A stretch of 64,000 nt of DNA from CADCTP01 sp963849885 (lineage in GTDB: Bacteria > Actinomycetota > Actinomycetes > Mycobacteriales > CADCTP01), in NCBI GenBank assembly GCA_963849885.1, contig CAWKIV010000005.1:1-64000 (forward strand), read 5' to 3'. Both the position numbers and the translations under genes were made by a program. This document shows, piece by piece, positions 36,433 to 44,281 of this stretch (positions within the stretch are counted from its first letter, which is position 1; every line of letters starts with the position of its first letter). Below the pieces are notes generated by a model, which saw only the letters and a program-made list of their open reading frames with translations, was not told the origin of the DNA and searched no databases.

Positions 36433-37437
36433 TTATCCCGGGCGCGGCGCGACCGGCCGGGTCCGGACCAGCGGCAGGCACCGGCCCAGCAGGTCCTGCA
36501 GCGACTGGTCGCCGGGCAGCAGCTCGGCCAGCGCGGCCACCGCGGGCAGCGTGGAGCCGGCCAACGGCGCGGCGGTCACCCCGGGCAGCTCGGTGTGCAG
36601 CAGGGCGCACAGCTGGTCCCGGAGCACCGGATACCGGCCGACCAGGTTGGAGCCGACCAGCACCACCTCGTGCTCCGCGGGCAGCCGGGTCCGCGCCGCC
36701 ACCGCCCGGATGCCGGTGACCAGCTCGGCCGCCGCGGCCGCGGTGATCCGCCGGGAGCAGCCGTCCCCCTCCTGCGCCGCCGCCAGCACGTGCTCGGCGA
36801 ACGAGCTGATCAGCAGCTTCGGCTCGGGCGAGGAGTGCACGACCTCGACCAGCTCGGCCACCGCGACGCCCCGCCACGGCGTCAGCCGGTCGGTCAACCG
36901 GGTCACCGGGCCGCGCCCGTCGTCCGCCCGCACCACCGCCCGCAGCCCCTGCAGGCCCAGGTCGAAGCCGCCGCCCTCGTCGGCGAGCAGGTATTCCCGG
37001 CCGGAGGCCCGGGCGATCCGGCCGGCCGCCGGGTGCACCCCGCAGAAACCGGTGCCGGTGCCGCAGACCACCGCCACCCGGTCGGCCACCCGGCCGTCGT
37101 GCACGAGCAGCGGGGCCACGTCGTTGGTGACCCACAGCTCGCCGACCGCCGGCAGCGCGCCCGACGCCAGCAGGTCGGCGGCGACCGACTCGGCCGCGGC
37201 GCGGGAGGAGGCGGTGGACAGGCAGAGCCAGCCGGACTCCAGCTCGTCCACCCCGGCCGGCCGGTCCCGCCAGGCCTGCCGGACCAGGTCGGCCAGGGTG
37301 GCCAGAGCCCGGGCCGGCCCGACGCTGTGCGGGTTGCAGGACGGCCCGGTCAGCTCCGCGTACGGCCCGCCGGGCGAGTGCACGGCGACCCGGGTGGTGG
37401 TGCCGCCGCCGTCGACGAGCAGCCGGGCGCCGGTCAC
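36433..37437 (-). CDS. BadF/BcrA-type ATPase, N-acetylglucosamine-kinase-like sugar kinase
   Basis: 334 residues from GTG 37,437. ASKHA-fold motifs: phosphate 1 LLVDGGGTTTRVAV, phosphate 2 VAVVCGTGTGFCGVHP, adenosine loop EVVLVGSNLVGR. Other regions (SCNPHSVGP, ADEGGGFDLGLQGLRAVVRADDG) match GlcNAc/BadF-type sugar kinases, as in AHBA and aminocyclitol clusters where such kinases phosphorylate kanosamine or cyclitols. It overlaps the cyclase stop by four bases and sits nine bases from the aminotransferase, so it is part of the same biosynthetic unit. Which intermediate it phosphorylates is unknown. Confidence 0.85.
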   Translation of the reverse strand: MTGARLLVDGGGTTTRVAVHSPGGPYAELTGPSCNPHSVGPARALATLADLVRQAWRDRPAGVDELESGWLCLSTASSRAAAESVAADLLASGALPAVGELWVTNDVAPLLVHDGRVADRVAVVCGTGTGFCGVHPAAGRIARASGREYLLADEGGGFDLGLQGLRAVVRADDGRGPVTRLTDRLTPWRGVAVAELVEVVHSSPEPKLLISSFAEHVLAAAQEGDGCSRRITAAAAAELVTGIRAVAARTRLPAEHEVVLVGSNLVGRYPVLRDQLCALLHTELPGVTAAPLAGSTLPAVAALAELLPGDQSLQDLLGRCLPLVRTRPVAPRPG

Positions 37438-38738
37438 CCCGAGCCGATCCCGGCGCCGGCGGCGGCCGGCGCGGCCAGCGCCGCCACCGCGGCCTCGAAC
37501 TCGGCGGGCCCGATCTCATCCACCACCACGAACTCGCCGATCGACACCGGCAGCACCTCCCGCAGCGCCCCGTTGCGGATCCGGCGGATGACGTCGATCT
37601 CGGCCCAGGTCGCCGCCAGCAGCGGCAGCGGCAGCGCGGTGTCCAGCCCGCAGGTGCGCAGGCAGCCGAGGATGCGGTCCGCGGTCGCGGCGGTGCAGAG
37701 CCGGCGGTGCCGGCTGATCACGGTGGCCACCGCGATGCCGATCGCGACCGCCTCGCCGTGCCGGTACCGCGAGAAGGCGGTGGCCGCCTCCAGCGCGTGC
37801 CCGACCGAGTGGCCCAGGTTGAGCAGCCGGACCAGGGACTGCTCGAACGGGTCGTCCCGCAGCAGCCGCATCTTGCACAGCACCGCGTCCCGGGTGATGC
37901 CGGCCAGCACCTCCGTCCCGGCGTCCGGCCGCAGCTTCTCCAGCTTGGCGAACAGCGGCGGGTGCAGCATGCCGACCTTGACCGCCTCGGCCAGCCCGCT
38001 GCGCACCTCCCGCGGCGGCAGCGTGGCCAGCAGGTCGGGATCGATGAGCACGGCGGCCGGGTGGTAGAAGGCGCCGAGCAGGTTTTTCGAGCCGTCGTAG
38101 TCGATCCCGGTCTTGCCGCCGATCGCGGCGTCCAGCTGGGCGATGAGGCTGGTCGGCACGTTGACGTACGGCAGGCCGCGCATGAAGGCGGACGCCACGA
38201 AGCCGACCATGTCGATGATCACGCCGCCGCCGAGCGCCACCAGCACGCTGCGGCGCTTGGCGCCGCGGGCGAGCAGCGCCTCGATCACCGACTGTGCGGC
38301 CGGCCAGGACTTCGACGGCTCGCCGGCCGGCACGACGACGGACTGGACCGCCAGCCCGGCGGCGGCGAACGCGTCGGTCACCCGGGCGAGGAACAGGCCG
38401 GCCACGGTGTCGTCGGTGACCACGAAGACCGAGTCGGTCCGCAAGGTGCGACCGACCAGCGCGGGCAGCGTGTCCAGCCGGCCCCGGCCGATGACCACCG
38501 GATAGGTGTCCTGCCGGGTGACCGCCACCGACAGCTGCTCGCCGTCGTCGGTCCAGTCGATCTTGCCGCGACCGAGCGACCGCGCCTCCCCGCTGCGGGA
38601 CAGCCCGTCGGCCGCGGTCGCCGCGGACGAGGTCACCGGGCGCGGCCCACCACCCGGACCGGTGCGCAGCGCGGCGGTCTGGGCGGGGACGGGGCGCGGT
38701 CCCGGCGGCTCCCCCGAGTTGGGTGCGCGAAGCGCCAT
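37434..38738 (-). CDS. Sugar-phosphate cyclase (dehydroquinate-synthase superfamily), atypical subtype
   Basis: 434 residues from ATG 38,738, with AAGGAG eight bases upstream. After a 60-residue extra N-terminus come VTDDTVAGLF, PAGEPSKSW, LVALGGGVIIDMVGFVASAFMRGLPYVNVPTSLIAQLDAAIGGKTGIDYDGSKNLLGAFYHPAAVLID, LPPREVRSGLAEAVKVG and LLNLGHSVGHALEA (metal-binding His). The GGKTG.D..KNLLGAF part is like dehydroquinate synthase, whereas IIDMVGFVAS..RG.PYV is closer to 2-epi-5-epi-valiolone synthases. It converts a sugar phosphate into a carbocycle; the precise substrate (DAHP, sedoheptulose-7-P, glucose-6-P or an amino analogue) is not decided by these motifs. It is the first gene of the leftward operon. 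Confidence 0.85.
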   Translation of the reverse strand: MALRAPNSGEPPGPRPVPAQTAALRTGPGGGPRPVTSSAATAADGLSRSGEARSLGRGKIDWTDDGEQLSVAVTRQDTYPVVIGRGRLDTLPALVGRTLRTDSVFVVTDDTVAGLFLARVTDAFAAAGLAVQSVVVPAGEPSKSWPAAQSVIEALLARGAKRRSVLVALGGGVIIDMVGFVASAFMRGLPYVNVPTSLIAQLDAAIGGKTGIDYDGSKNLLGAFYHPAAVLIDPDLLATLPPREVRSGLAEAVKVGMLHPPLFAKLEKLRPDAGTEVLAGITRDAVLCKMRLLRDDPFEQSLVRLLNLGHSVGHALEAATAFSRYRHGEAVAIGIAVATVISRHRRLCTAATADRILGCLRTCGLDTALPLPLLAATWAEIDVIRRIRNGALREVLPVSIGEFVVVDEIGPAEFEAAVAALAAPAAAGAGIGSG

Positions 38739-38918
38739 CCGCACTGCTCCTTCACCGTGCTCGGCCCCGCCGGCGCGGCGCCCGACCGGTCCCCCGAGCT
38801 GCCCGACCCGACAACTGGACAGCGTCGCCCGAACTGTCACAAGACCCTACTCTCGGGTCTCTTCGTGAGCTACAGTCCACATTATTCACCAACCCGGCGC
38901 GGGGGGGAGGTGGACAAT
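38739..38918. promoter_or_regulatory. Divergent promoter region between the cyclase operon and the micro-peptide gene
   Basis: This 180-base region must hold the start signals for both the leftward operon and the rightward peptide gene. It is the least GC-rich spot of the neighbourhood, with an AT-rich stretch (ACATTATTCACC) just before the peptide ribosome site. A small inverted repeat AGACCC..GGGTCT lies near 38,843-38,861. I cannot place a definite -10/-35. Confidence 0.5.
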
Positions 38919-38987
38919 ATGCGTAAGTACTCCAAGCCGGTCGCGAAGAAGGTGACCACGGGCACCGTGCTGGCCCTGATGGCATAG
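38919..38987 (+). CDS. 22-residue micro-peptide, candidate RiPP precursor
   Basis: ATG 38,919 to TAG 38,985-38,987, preceded by GGGGGGGAGG seven bases upstream, the strongest ribosome site in this part. The product starts MRKYSKPVAKKV and ends GTVLALMA: a basic first half with a YxxP pattern (Tyr4-Pro7) and a small hydrophobic second half. A rho-independent-type hairpin follows 17 bases after the stop, so it is a complete transcription unit. YxxP is part of the leader motif bound by PqqD-like recognition domains in lasso-type pathways, and a PqqD-like gene lies at 48,595. No similarity to a named precursor is recognised. Alternatives are a regulatory leader peptide or a toxin-like peptide. 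Confidence 0.6.
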   Translation: MRKYSKPVAKKVTTGTVLALMA

Positions 38988-39004
38988 GCCCCAGGGTGGT
39001 CGAC

Positions 39005-39037
39005 GAGATGGGGCGTCCTCGGCGGGCGCCCCATCTC
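39005..39037 (+). terminator. Hairpin terminator after the micro-peptide gene
   Basis: A perfect 11-base-pair stem (GAGATGGGGCG and CGCCCCATCTC) with an 11-base loop, 17 bases after the micro-peptide stop and 39 bases before the nucleotidyltransferase start. It could be a terminator or an attenuator letting some transcripts continue into the nucleotidyltransferase gene. Confidence 0.75.
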
Positions 39038-39075
39038 TCGTGTTCCGGCCCGTCCGGCGAGAGGAGCGCGCCGCC

Positions 39076-39852
39076 ATGATCGACCCGGCCACCGTGTGGG
39101 AGACCGTGCGCCGGCAGGCGCCCGTCCCGGCCGGACTGCAGGCCGCCCTGCTGGTCGGGTCGTACGCGCGAGGCTGGGCCAACGAGGGCAGCGACATCGA
39201 CGTGGTGGTCGTCGCCACCGGCCAGCCGGCGGACGGGGTCAGCCCGCTGCCGGTCCCGCTCGACCCGCCCGACATCGTGTTCGCGGCCGGGTACGCCGGG
39301 TCGGTCGGCTGGGAGGTGAAGTACTGGCTGGTCGACCAGGTCGAGCAGATGCTCGAGAAGGTCCGCTGGGAGAGCTTCGAGCGCAACCGGGCCGCGGCGC
39401 AGAGCATCATCGAGCAGGAGGAGCTCTTCCTGGAGCGGCTGGTCACCGCGGTGCCGCTGGCCGGCGCCGAGTGGCTGCAGAAGACCCGGACCCGGCTGGC
39501 CGAGAGCGCCTTCCGCACCCTGGTGGCCAGCCGCTCGCTCGGCTTCGCCGACAAGGCGGTGGTGGACGCGCTCGGCCAGGCCGCCGCCGGTGACCTGACC
39601 AGCGCCGCCCTGTCGGCGAGGAGTGCCTACCAGCACGCGGTGGACGCGCTGCTGGAGAGCCACGACATGTACGGGTCGCTCACGGTGAAGTGGCGGGCCC
39701 GCCGGGTGCAGGAGGCGGCGCTGCCCGAGCTGCCCTTCGAGGACTACTGGGCGGTGGAGACGATGGCGGCCTGCGACCGCGCCGCCCCCGGCCGGTGGGT
39801 CGCCGACACGGTGAAGCACACCCGGCGGCTGATGATGGCCACCGAGGTCTAG
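39076..39852 (+). CDS. Nucleotidyltransferase-fold protein (1)
   Basis: 258 residues from ATG 39,076 (GAGAGGAG upstream). The N-terminal Pol-beta-type nucleotidyltransferase core shows AALLVGSYARGWANEGSDIDVVVVA: GSxxRG plus the two metal aspartates DID. A helical C-terminal region follows (LLESHDMYGSLTVKWRARRVQEAALPELPFEDYW), similar in layout to aminoglycoside or kanamycin nucleotidyltransferases, with a possible HEPN-like domain. It may adenylylate a small molecule or protein. It follows the micro-peptide gene on the same strand. Its stop lies in the left arm of a 16-bp palindrome. Confidence 0.82.
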   Translation: MIDPATVWETVRRQAPVPAGLQAALLVGSYARGWANEGSDIDVVVVATGQPADGVSPLPVPLDPPDIVFAAGYAGSVGWEVKYWLVDQVEQMLEKVRWESFERNRAAAQSIIEQEELFLERLVTAVPLAGAEWLQKTRTRLAESAFRTLVASRSLGFADKAVVDALGQAAAGDLTSAALSARSAYQHAVDALLESHDMYGSLTVKWRARRVQEAALPELPFEDYWAVETMAACDRAAPGRWVADTVKHTRRLMMATEV

Positions 39853-39900
39853 GGCGTGTCTCTCGTCCGCGCCGCCAGCGGGTTGAGAGACACGCCCTAG
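39849..39900. terminator. 16-bp palindrome containing both convergent stop codons
   Basis: Left arm CTAGGGCGTGTCTCTC (39,849-39,864) and right arm GAGAGACACGCCCTAG (39,885-39,900) are perfectly complementary around a 20-base loop. The nucleotidyltransferase stop TAG is in the left arm and the cupin-like gene stop TAG is in the right arm, so each arm reads as the end of its own gene. Confidence 0.85.
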
Positions 39901-40613
39901 ATGACGGCGGCCTCCTCCAGCGTCTCGACGTAGCGGACGAACTCCTGGTCGGTCATCTTCCGGTCCGCCACCACCTCGGCGGTCTCGTTGGCCTGACCGA
40001 ACTTCCACCGGTACGTCCTCACGTCCGGCTGCAGCTGCAGCGCGCAGGGCTTCATCGCCGGCCCGCGGCAGAAGACCGAGTAGGCGTCCTCCACCGGCAT
40101 CGCCGTCTTGTGGATGGTCGAGTGGTGCAGCGTGTACGAGCTGCCGGCGGCCTGCACGGTGGCCAGCTGCGGCTCCAGGCCGGCGAGCGGCAGCTCGCGC
40201 ACGTCGACGCCGACGTGGCTGCCGGCCGGCTGGTGCAGCCGCCACGACTCCCGCTCGTCGTCGGCGTCCTTGCGCTCGACCTGGAAGAGCGTGTGCACGT
40301 ACGACCCGCTCAGCAGGGCGGAGGAGAACGAGAAGCGGTGGTTGTGCGGGATGTCCTCCAGGCCCTTCGAGAAGCGGTGCAGCCGGATGCGCAGGCCCCG
40401 GTCGAGCGCGTCGTACAGCACGATGTAGTTGAGCTCGTCGTGCTTCTCGGCCAGGAAGCGGAGTCGCTCGTCGCGCTGGACCGAGAGCACCAGCTTGCGC
40501 AGCAGCGGCCGGTCCGCGGCCAGCTCGCGGACGATGTCGGAGGAGATGCGGCTCGCCTTGTCGAAGTCGGTCCAGTCGAGGGAGACGCGATCCAGCCAGC
40601 CAGGCACGGTCAT
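39897..40613 (-). CDS. Cupin-like protein of unknown function
   Basis: 238 residues from ATG 40,613. The middle shows a cupin-style pair of motifs: IPHNHRFSFSSALLSGSYVHTLF (H-x-H, then Tyr and His) and GSSYTLHHSTIHKTAMPVEDAYSVFCRGPAMK (HH..H). The spacing fits a cupin metal site, as in cysteine-dioxygenase-like oxygenases or isomerases. The N-terminus is helical (SSDIVRELAADRPLLRKLVLSVQRDERLRFL). I do not recognise a characterised family. It is convergent to the nucleotidyltransferase gene across a palindrome and divergent from the SDR gene 63 bases away, so it may share a promoter region with the SDR gene. Confidence 0.55.
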   Translation of the reverse strand: MTVPGWLDRVSLDWTDFDKASRISSDIVRELAADRPLLRKLVLSVQRDERLRFLAEKHDELNYIVLYDALDRGLRIRLHRFSKGLEDIPHNHRFSFSSALLSGSYVHTLFQVERKDADDERESWRLHQPAGSHVGVDVRELPLAGLEPQLATVQAAGSSYTLHHSTIHKTAMPVEDAYSVFCRGPAMKPCALQLQPDVRTYRWKFGQANETAEVVADRKMTDQEFVRYVETLEEAAVI

Positions 40614-40676
40614 CTGATCATCTCCGGATAGGAACGCCCCGCACGGGTCGTCTCGGGTCGTTCAGTCACATATACC

Positions 40677-42143
40677 ATGGGTCGGACGATGGGAACACGG
40701 CCTGCACGCCCGGCCCCGAGCGGGGGCGCGGTGGTGGTCGCGGCGCCGCCGGAGACGGCGGCGCGGCTGGCCGGGGCGCTCCCCGGCGCGGTCGCCGCCC
40801 CCACCGCCGCCGACCTGGAGCGCGCGCTGACCGGGCCCGGCGCCGGCCGACATCGCCGTGCTGGCGAGCCCGGACGTCCGCGAGCTGGCCCGGCTGGTGC
40901 GGGCCGCGGCCCGGCCGCTGGCCACCCGCCGGGCCGGCGCCCTGATCTGCGTCGTGCCGCACCCGCCGGCGGCCGACCTGCCCCGGACCGCGCTGGCCGA
41001 GTCGGCCGCCGCGTTCGTCCGGTCCGCCGCGGCCGACCTGGACTACTACGGCGTGTCCGTGACCGGCGTGCTGGCCGTCGACCCGGCCACCACCGCCCGT
41101 CTGACCGCGGTCCTGGCCACCGACGCCGGGATCGGGGGCGGGCGGGTGTATGTGGCGACCGGGGCGGAGCTGGGTCGGCTGGAGCCGATCGCGGTGGACC
41201 GCGAGCTGGTCCGGGCCGACCGCCGGCTGCGCACCGCGGACGTCGCTGCCGCGCTCGGCGGGCCGGCGACGCTGGCCGGCCGGGTCGCGGTGGTGACTGG
41301 CGGCGGGGGCGGATCGGCGCGGCGGTCGCGGCCGGGCTGGCCGCCGACGGGGCCGCCGTCGTGGTCGCCGACCTCGGCTGCGACGCCGACGGCGCCGGTC
41401 GCGATCCCGGCCCGGCGGCCGCCGTCGCGGCCGGCATCGTGGCCCGCGGCGGGCGGGCGGTCGCGGCCTGCGTCGACGTGCGCCGGCCGGAGGACTGCGC
41501 GGAGCTGGCCCGCCGCGCGGTCGCCGCCTTCGGCCGGCTGGACGCGGTGGTGCACGCCGCCGGGGTGGTCCGGCCGGCGCTGGTCTTCGAGTCGGCCGAC
41601 CAGGACTGGGACGCGGTGCACGGCGTGCACGTGGCCGGCGCGGAGGCGCTGGTCCGCAGCTGCCTGCCGGAGCTGCGCCGGCCCGGGTCCGGCCGGGTGG
41701 TGCTGCTGTCGTCCCGCTCGGTGACCGGCTCCCCCGGTCAGGCGGCGTACGCGGCGGCCAAGGGGTCCGTGCTCGCGCTCGGCCGGTCGCTGGCCGCCGA
41801 GCTGGCCGGCAGCGGGGTGACGGTGGGCACCGTGCTGCCCAGCGGGCGGACCCGGGCGTCCCGGCCGGACGAGCTGACCACCCGGAGGCGCCGGATCGAG
41901 CTGCTGCGGGCCCGGCACCACGGCATCACCGACCCGGCGGCGTACCGGGACTCCCTGGAGCAGGACCCGGCCACGAACGCGGCGATGGTCAGCTGGCTGT
42001 GCTCGGCCGCCGGCGGCGCGGGCGGCGGGCAGGTCTTCGGCACCGGCGGCTGGCGGGTCGACCGCTACCGGCCGAGCGGCGTGGCGGCCCGCCGGCCCTG
42101 GCCGGCGGTGCTCACCGCCGCGGACGTCCGGGCGCTGGGCTGA
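40677..42143 (+). CDS. Two-domain SDR-type oxidoreductase, two frameshifts
   Basis: The frame changes near 40,850 and 41,310; joined, it is about 490 residues. The N-terminal half is a degenerate SDR-like domain (IAVLASPDVRELARLVRAAARPL, ALICVVPHPP, YYGVSVTGVLAVDP). The C-terminal half is a regular SDR: VTGGGGG/IGAAVAAGLAADGAAVVVAD, HAAGVVRPALVFE, VVLLSSRSVTGSPGQAAYAAAKGSVLALGRSLAAEL (Ser, Tyr, Lys). The pseudo-SDR plus SDR layout resembles the structural and catalytic halves of polyketide ketoreductases. Two possible ATGs (40,677 and 40,689) lie close together. Substrate unknown; it lies in the biosynthetic region near an acyl carrier protein gene. Confidence 0.75.
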   Translation: MGRTMGTRPARPAPSGGAVVVAAPPETAARLAGALPGAVAAPTAADLERALTGPGAGRHRRAGEPGRPRAGPAGAGRGPAAGHPPGRRPDLRRAAPAGGRPAPDRAGRVGRRVRPVRRGRPGLLRRVRDRRAGRRPGHHRPSDRGPGHRRRDRGRAGVCGDRGGAGSAGADRGGPRAGPGRPPAAHRGRRCRARRAGDAGRPGRGGDWRRGRIGAAVAAGLAADGAAVVVADLGCDADGAGRDPGPAAAVAAGIVARGGRAVAACVDVRRPEDCAELARRAVAAFGRLDAVVHAAGVVRPALVFESADQDWDAVHGVHVAGAEALVRSCLPELRRPGSGRVVLLSSRSVTGSPGQAAYAAAKGSVLALGRSLAAELAGSGVTVGTVLPSGRTRASRPDELTTRRRRIELLRARHHGITDPAAYRDSLEQDPATNAAMVSWLCSAAGGAGGGQVFGTGGWRVDRYRPSGVAARRPWPAVLTAADVRALG

Positions 42144-42144
42144 G

Positions 42145-43096
42145 TCAGCGGTCCGCGGCCGCGGCGGCGATCCGCTCGAAGAGCACGTCGTGCAGCGGGC
42201 CGTCGGCGCCGGCCAGGTAGGCGGTCAGGTTGACGAAGGCGGTCCAGGCCAGGCCGGCCCGGTGTTCGGCCCGGCAGGCGTCGGCGGTCACCCCGCGGGC
42301 GTCCGCGTAGCCGGCCAGCAGCGCCGCCTCGTGCTCCCGCCGCTGCGCCGGCGGCAGGCTGAGGGTGATCAGCCGGGCGGTGTCCATGCCGGGGTGGCCG
42401 GGCCGGGCCAGCTGCCAGTCGACCAGCACCGGCGGGCCGGCGGCCGGGAAGAGCGCCTGGTCGGCGTGCAGGTCGCCGTGCACCAGCACCGGCCCGCCGG
42501 CCACCAGCCCACCGGCCCACCGGCCACCGGCCCGCTCGCCGCGCACCGGCCGGCAGCCCGTCGACCCGCAGCCCGCCGGTCGGCAGCCCGTCGGCCAGGA
42601 GCGCGGCCGCCCGGGCCGCGTCGCCGCGCAGTCGGCCGGTCGCGGCGGCCCGGGCGATCCGCGCCAGCGCGTACCGCTCCACCCGCGGGTCGGCCGGCAC
42701 CGCCGGCGCCGGCCGGTCGTGCAGCGGAGCGATGGCCCGCAGGATCGCCGCGACGTCGTCCGCGGACGCGGTGAGCGTGTCGCCGGGCCGCGCGGCCGGG
42801 AAGTCCTCCAGCAGCAGCACCTCCTCGCCGACCGCGTACGCCCGCGGCACCCGCACCGCCCCGCCGGCCGCCGGTCCCCGGTAGAACCACTCCTCCCGCT
42901 CGTACGCGCCGGACAGCCGGGCCGCCCGCCGGACCCGGCCCGAGCCGGCCGGCCACTTGGCGAAGACCGTCCGGCCGTCCGCCAGCACCAGCCGGGCGGT
43001 GCTGGACAGCCGGGCCCGGCCCACCGGCTCGACCCGCACCAGCGCCGCGCCGGGGAAGCTCGCCGCCAACGCCGCGCCGACAGCCGGCGGTAGCAC
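42145..43096 (-). CDS. APH/choline-kinase-like phosphotransferase, one frameshift
   Basis: The GTG start at 43,096 gives an N-terminal lobe with GRTVFAKWPAG (Lys), EEVLLLEDFPAARPGD and AIAPLHDRPAP. After an indel near 42,545 come VLVHGDLHADQALF (Brenner motif HGDxxxxN with Gln for Asn) and PPVLVDWQLARPGHPGMDTARLITL (DW in place of DFG). This is the aminoglycoside phosphotransferase fold, used for resistance or for pathway phosphorylation. The middle section (about 42,540-42,620) is low complexity with repeated GLPxG units. The gene follows the methyltransferase directly (stop and start adjacent) and its stop is one base from the convergent SDR stop. Self-resistance to an aminocyclitol is plausible but unproven. 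Confidence 0.78.
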
Positions 43097-43992
43097 TCAG
43101 GGACGCCGGGCGACCACGGCGTCGAGCTGCATCGCCCGGTCGTCGATCAGCCGGCGGAACAGCCGGAAGTACGTCCGATACCACCGGTACGCGTCGTCGC
43201 CGGCCAGCTCGGTCAGCTCGGCCCGCTGCCGCTCGCAGTTGGCCAGCCACCGCTCGGTGGTCCGCTGGTAGTCCCGCATGGACAGCGGCGCCACCCGCGC
43301 CACGTCGAAGCCGGCGTCCCGGAGGGTGGCCAGCTCCTCCTCCAGCGTGACGTACCGGCCCTCCTCCTCGACCTCCAGCCGGCCGCCGGCCTCCCGGCCC
43401 TTCTTGCGCACCTCGTCGAGGAACGCCATCGCCCGGCTGGACCGGGCCACCGCGTCGTGCTGGATGTCCGCGGTCAGCAGGTGCATCTCCTCGTTGAGCA
43501 GCACCCCGCCCGGCCGCAGCCACTCCCGGGCCCGGACGAAGTAGTCGCGCAGGCTGGCGAAGTGCACCACCACGCCGCTGGTCATCACCGCGTCGAACGG
43601 CTCGTCCACCACCAGGTCCTGCCAGTGGCTGGGGCGGAAGCGCAGCGGCACGCCGTGCCGGTCGGCCCGCCGCTGGGCGTACTCGCACTGCTGCGGCACC
43701 AGCGAGATCCCCAGCCCGGTCACCCCGTGCCGCTTCGCCAGGTAGGTCAGCGACCCGCCCCAGCCGCAGCCGACGTCGAGCACCCGCATCCCCGGCCGCA
43801 GCCCCATCAGCTCGGCCAGCAGGTCGAGCTTCGCCTCCTGGCTCTCGGTCTCGGTCTGCGCCGGGTCGCCGGACAGCACGTGGGTCGAGTAGAGGTGCCA
43901 CTCGCCGCCGAGGACCCGGGTGAACAGCTCGGTGGACTCCGCGGTGCGCCGGCGGTGCCGGCGGTGCCGGCAGTGCCGGCGGTGCTCGCCAT
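43097..43992 (-). CDS. Class I SAM methyltransferase (cyclopropane-synthase-like), one frameshift near the start
   Basis: ATG 43,992 starts MASTAGTAGTAGTAG, encoded by a 9-base tandem repeat, and an indel near 43,945 leads to TELFTRVLGGEWHLYSTHVLSGDPAQ. The SAM-binding core is LDLLAELMGLRPGMRVLDVGCGWGGSLTYLAKRHG, then GLGISLVPQQCEYAQRRA and FDAVMTSGVVVHFASLRDYF, with a helical C-terminus. GCGWGG is shared with cyclopropane-fatty-acid synthases and related C- and O-methyltransferases in natural-product clusters. The gene begins one base after the acyl carrier protein stop on the same strand, so it may act on carrier-bound intermediates. Confidence 0.83.
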
Positions 43993-43993
43993 G

Positions 43994-44263
43994 TCAGCGG
44001 TCCTCGATCCCGGCCGTCTTGATGTACGCGACCGCGTCGTCGACCGTCTGGATCTTCTTGGCCTCCTCGTCGGTGATCTCGAAGCGCTTCCCGCCGCGCT
44101 CGTACTCGCCGGCGAACTCGTCCTCGATCCGCATCACGAACTCGACCATGTCGAGCGAGTCCAGGTCGAGCTCCTGGAACGTGGTGGTGGGCTTGATCTC
44201 GGCCTCGTTGACCCCCACCAGGTCGACGAGGATCGTGCGGACGCGGTCGAAGACGCTGGCCAT
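43994..44263 (-). CDS. Acyl carrier protein
   Basis: 89 residues from ATG 44,263 with GGAAGGG upstream. A typical ACP: VRTILVDLVGVNEAEI, then the phosphopantetheine site ELDLDSLDMVEFVMRIEDEF (the Ser in DSLD), and IQTVDDAVAYIK. It carries acyl or aminoacyl intermediates as thioesters. A 15-residue insert (EYERGGKRFEITDEEAK) precedes helix 3, longer than in the fatty-acid ACP. It is co-directional with the P450, nucleotidyltransferase, methyltransferase and APH genes. No ketosynthase, adenylation domain or acyl-AMP ligase is present in the window. Confidence 0.93.
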   Translation of the reverse strand: MASVFDRVRTILVDLVGVNEAEIKPTTTFQELDLDSLDMVEFVMRIEDEFAGEYERGGKRFEITDEEAKKIQTVDDAVAYIKTAGIEDR

Positions 44264-44281
44264 GACGGTTTCCCTTCCGGG

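Noticed and set aside
33902..37519. Minus-strand open frame of about 1,200 codons covering SDR, kinase and aminotransferase genes
   Set aside because: It is an artefact of high GC. Segments of it belong to real genes but much of it is out-of-frame Arg/Gly/Pro-rich text, with frame changes between the genes.
38843..38861. Small inverted repeat AGACCC/GGGTCT upstream of the micro-peptide
   Set aside because: Six-base arms are too short to call an operator in DNA of this composition.
38919..39037. Micro-peptide as a classical attenuator leader for the nucleotidyltransferase gene
   Set aside because: No run of a single regulatory codon is present. The hairpin could attenuate, but no competing antiterminator is visible, so I kept a stand-alone gene as the first choice.
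42145..43096. APH-like protein as a definite antibiotic resistance gene
   Set aside because: The motif Asn is replaced by Gln and the family includes many metabolic kinases; only the fold can be claimed.
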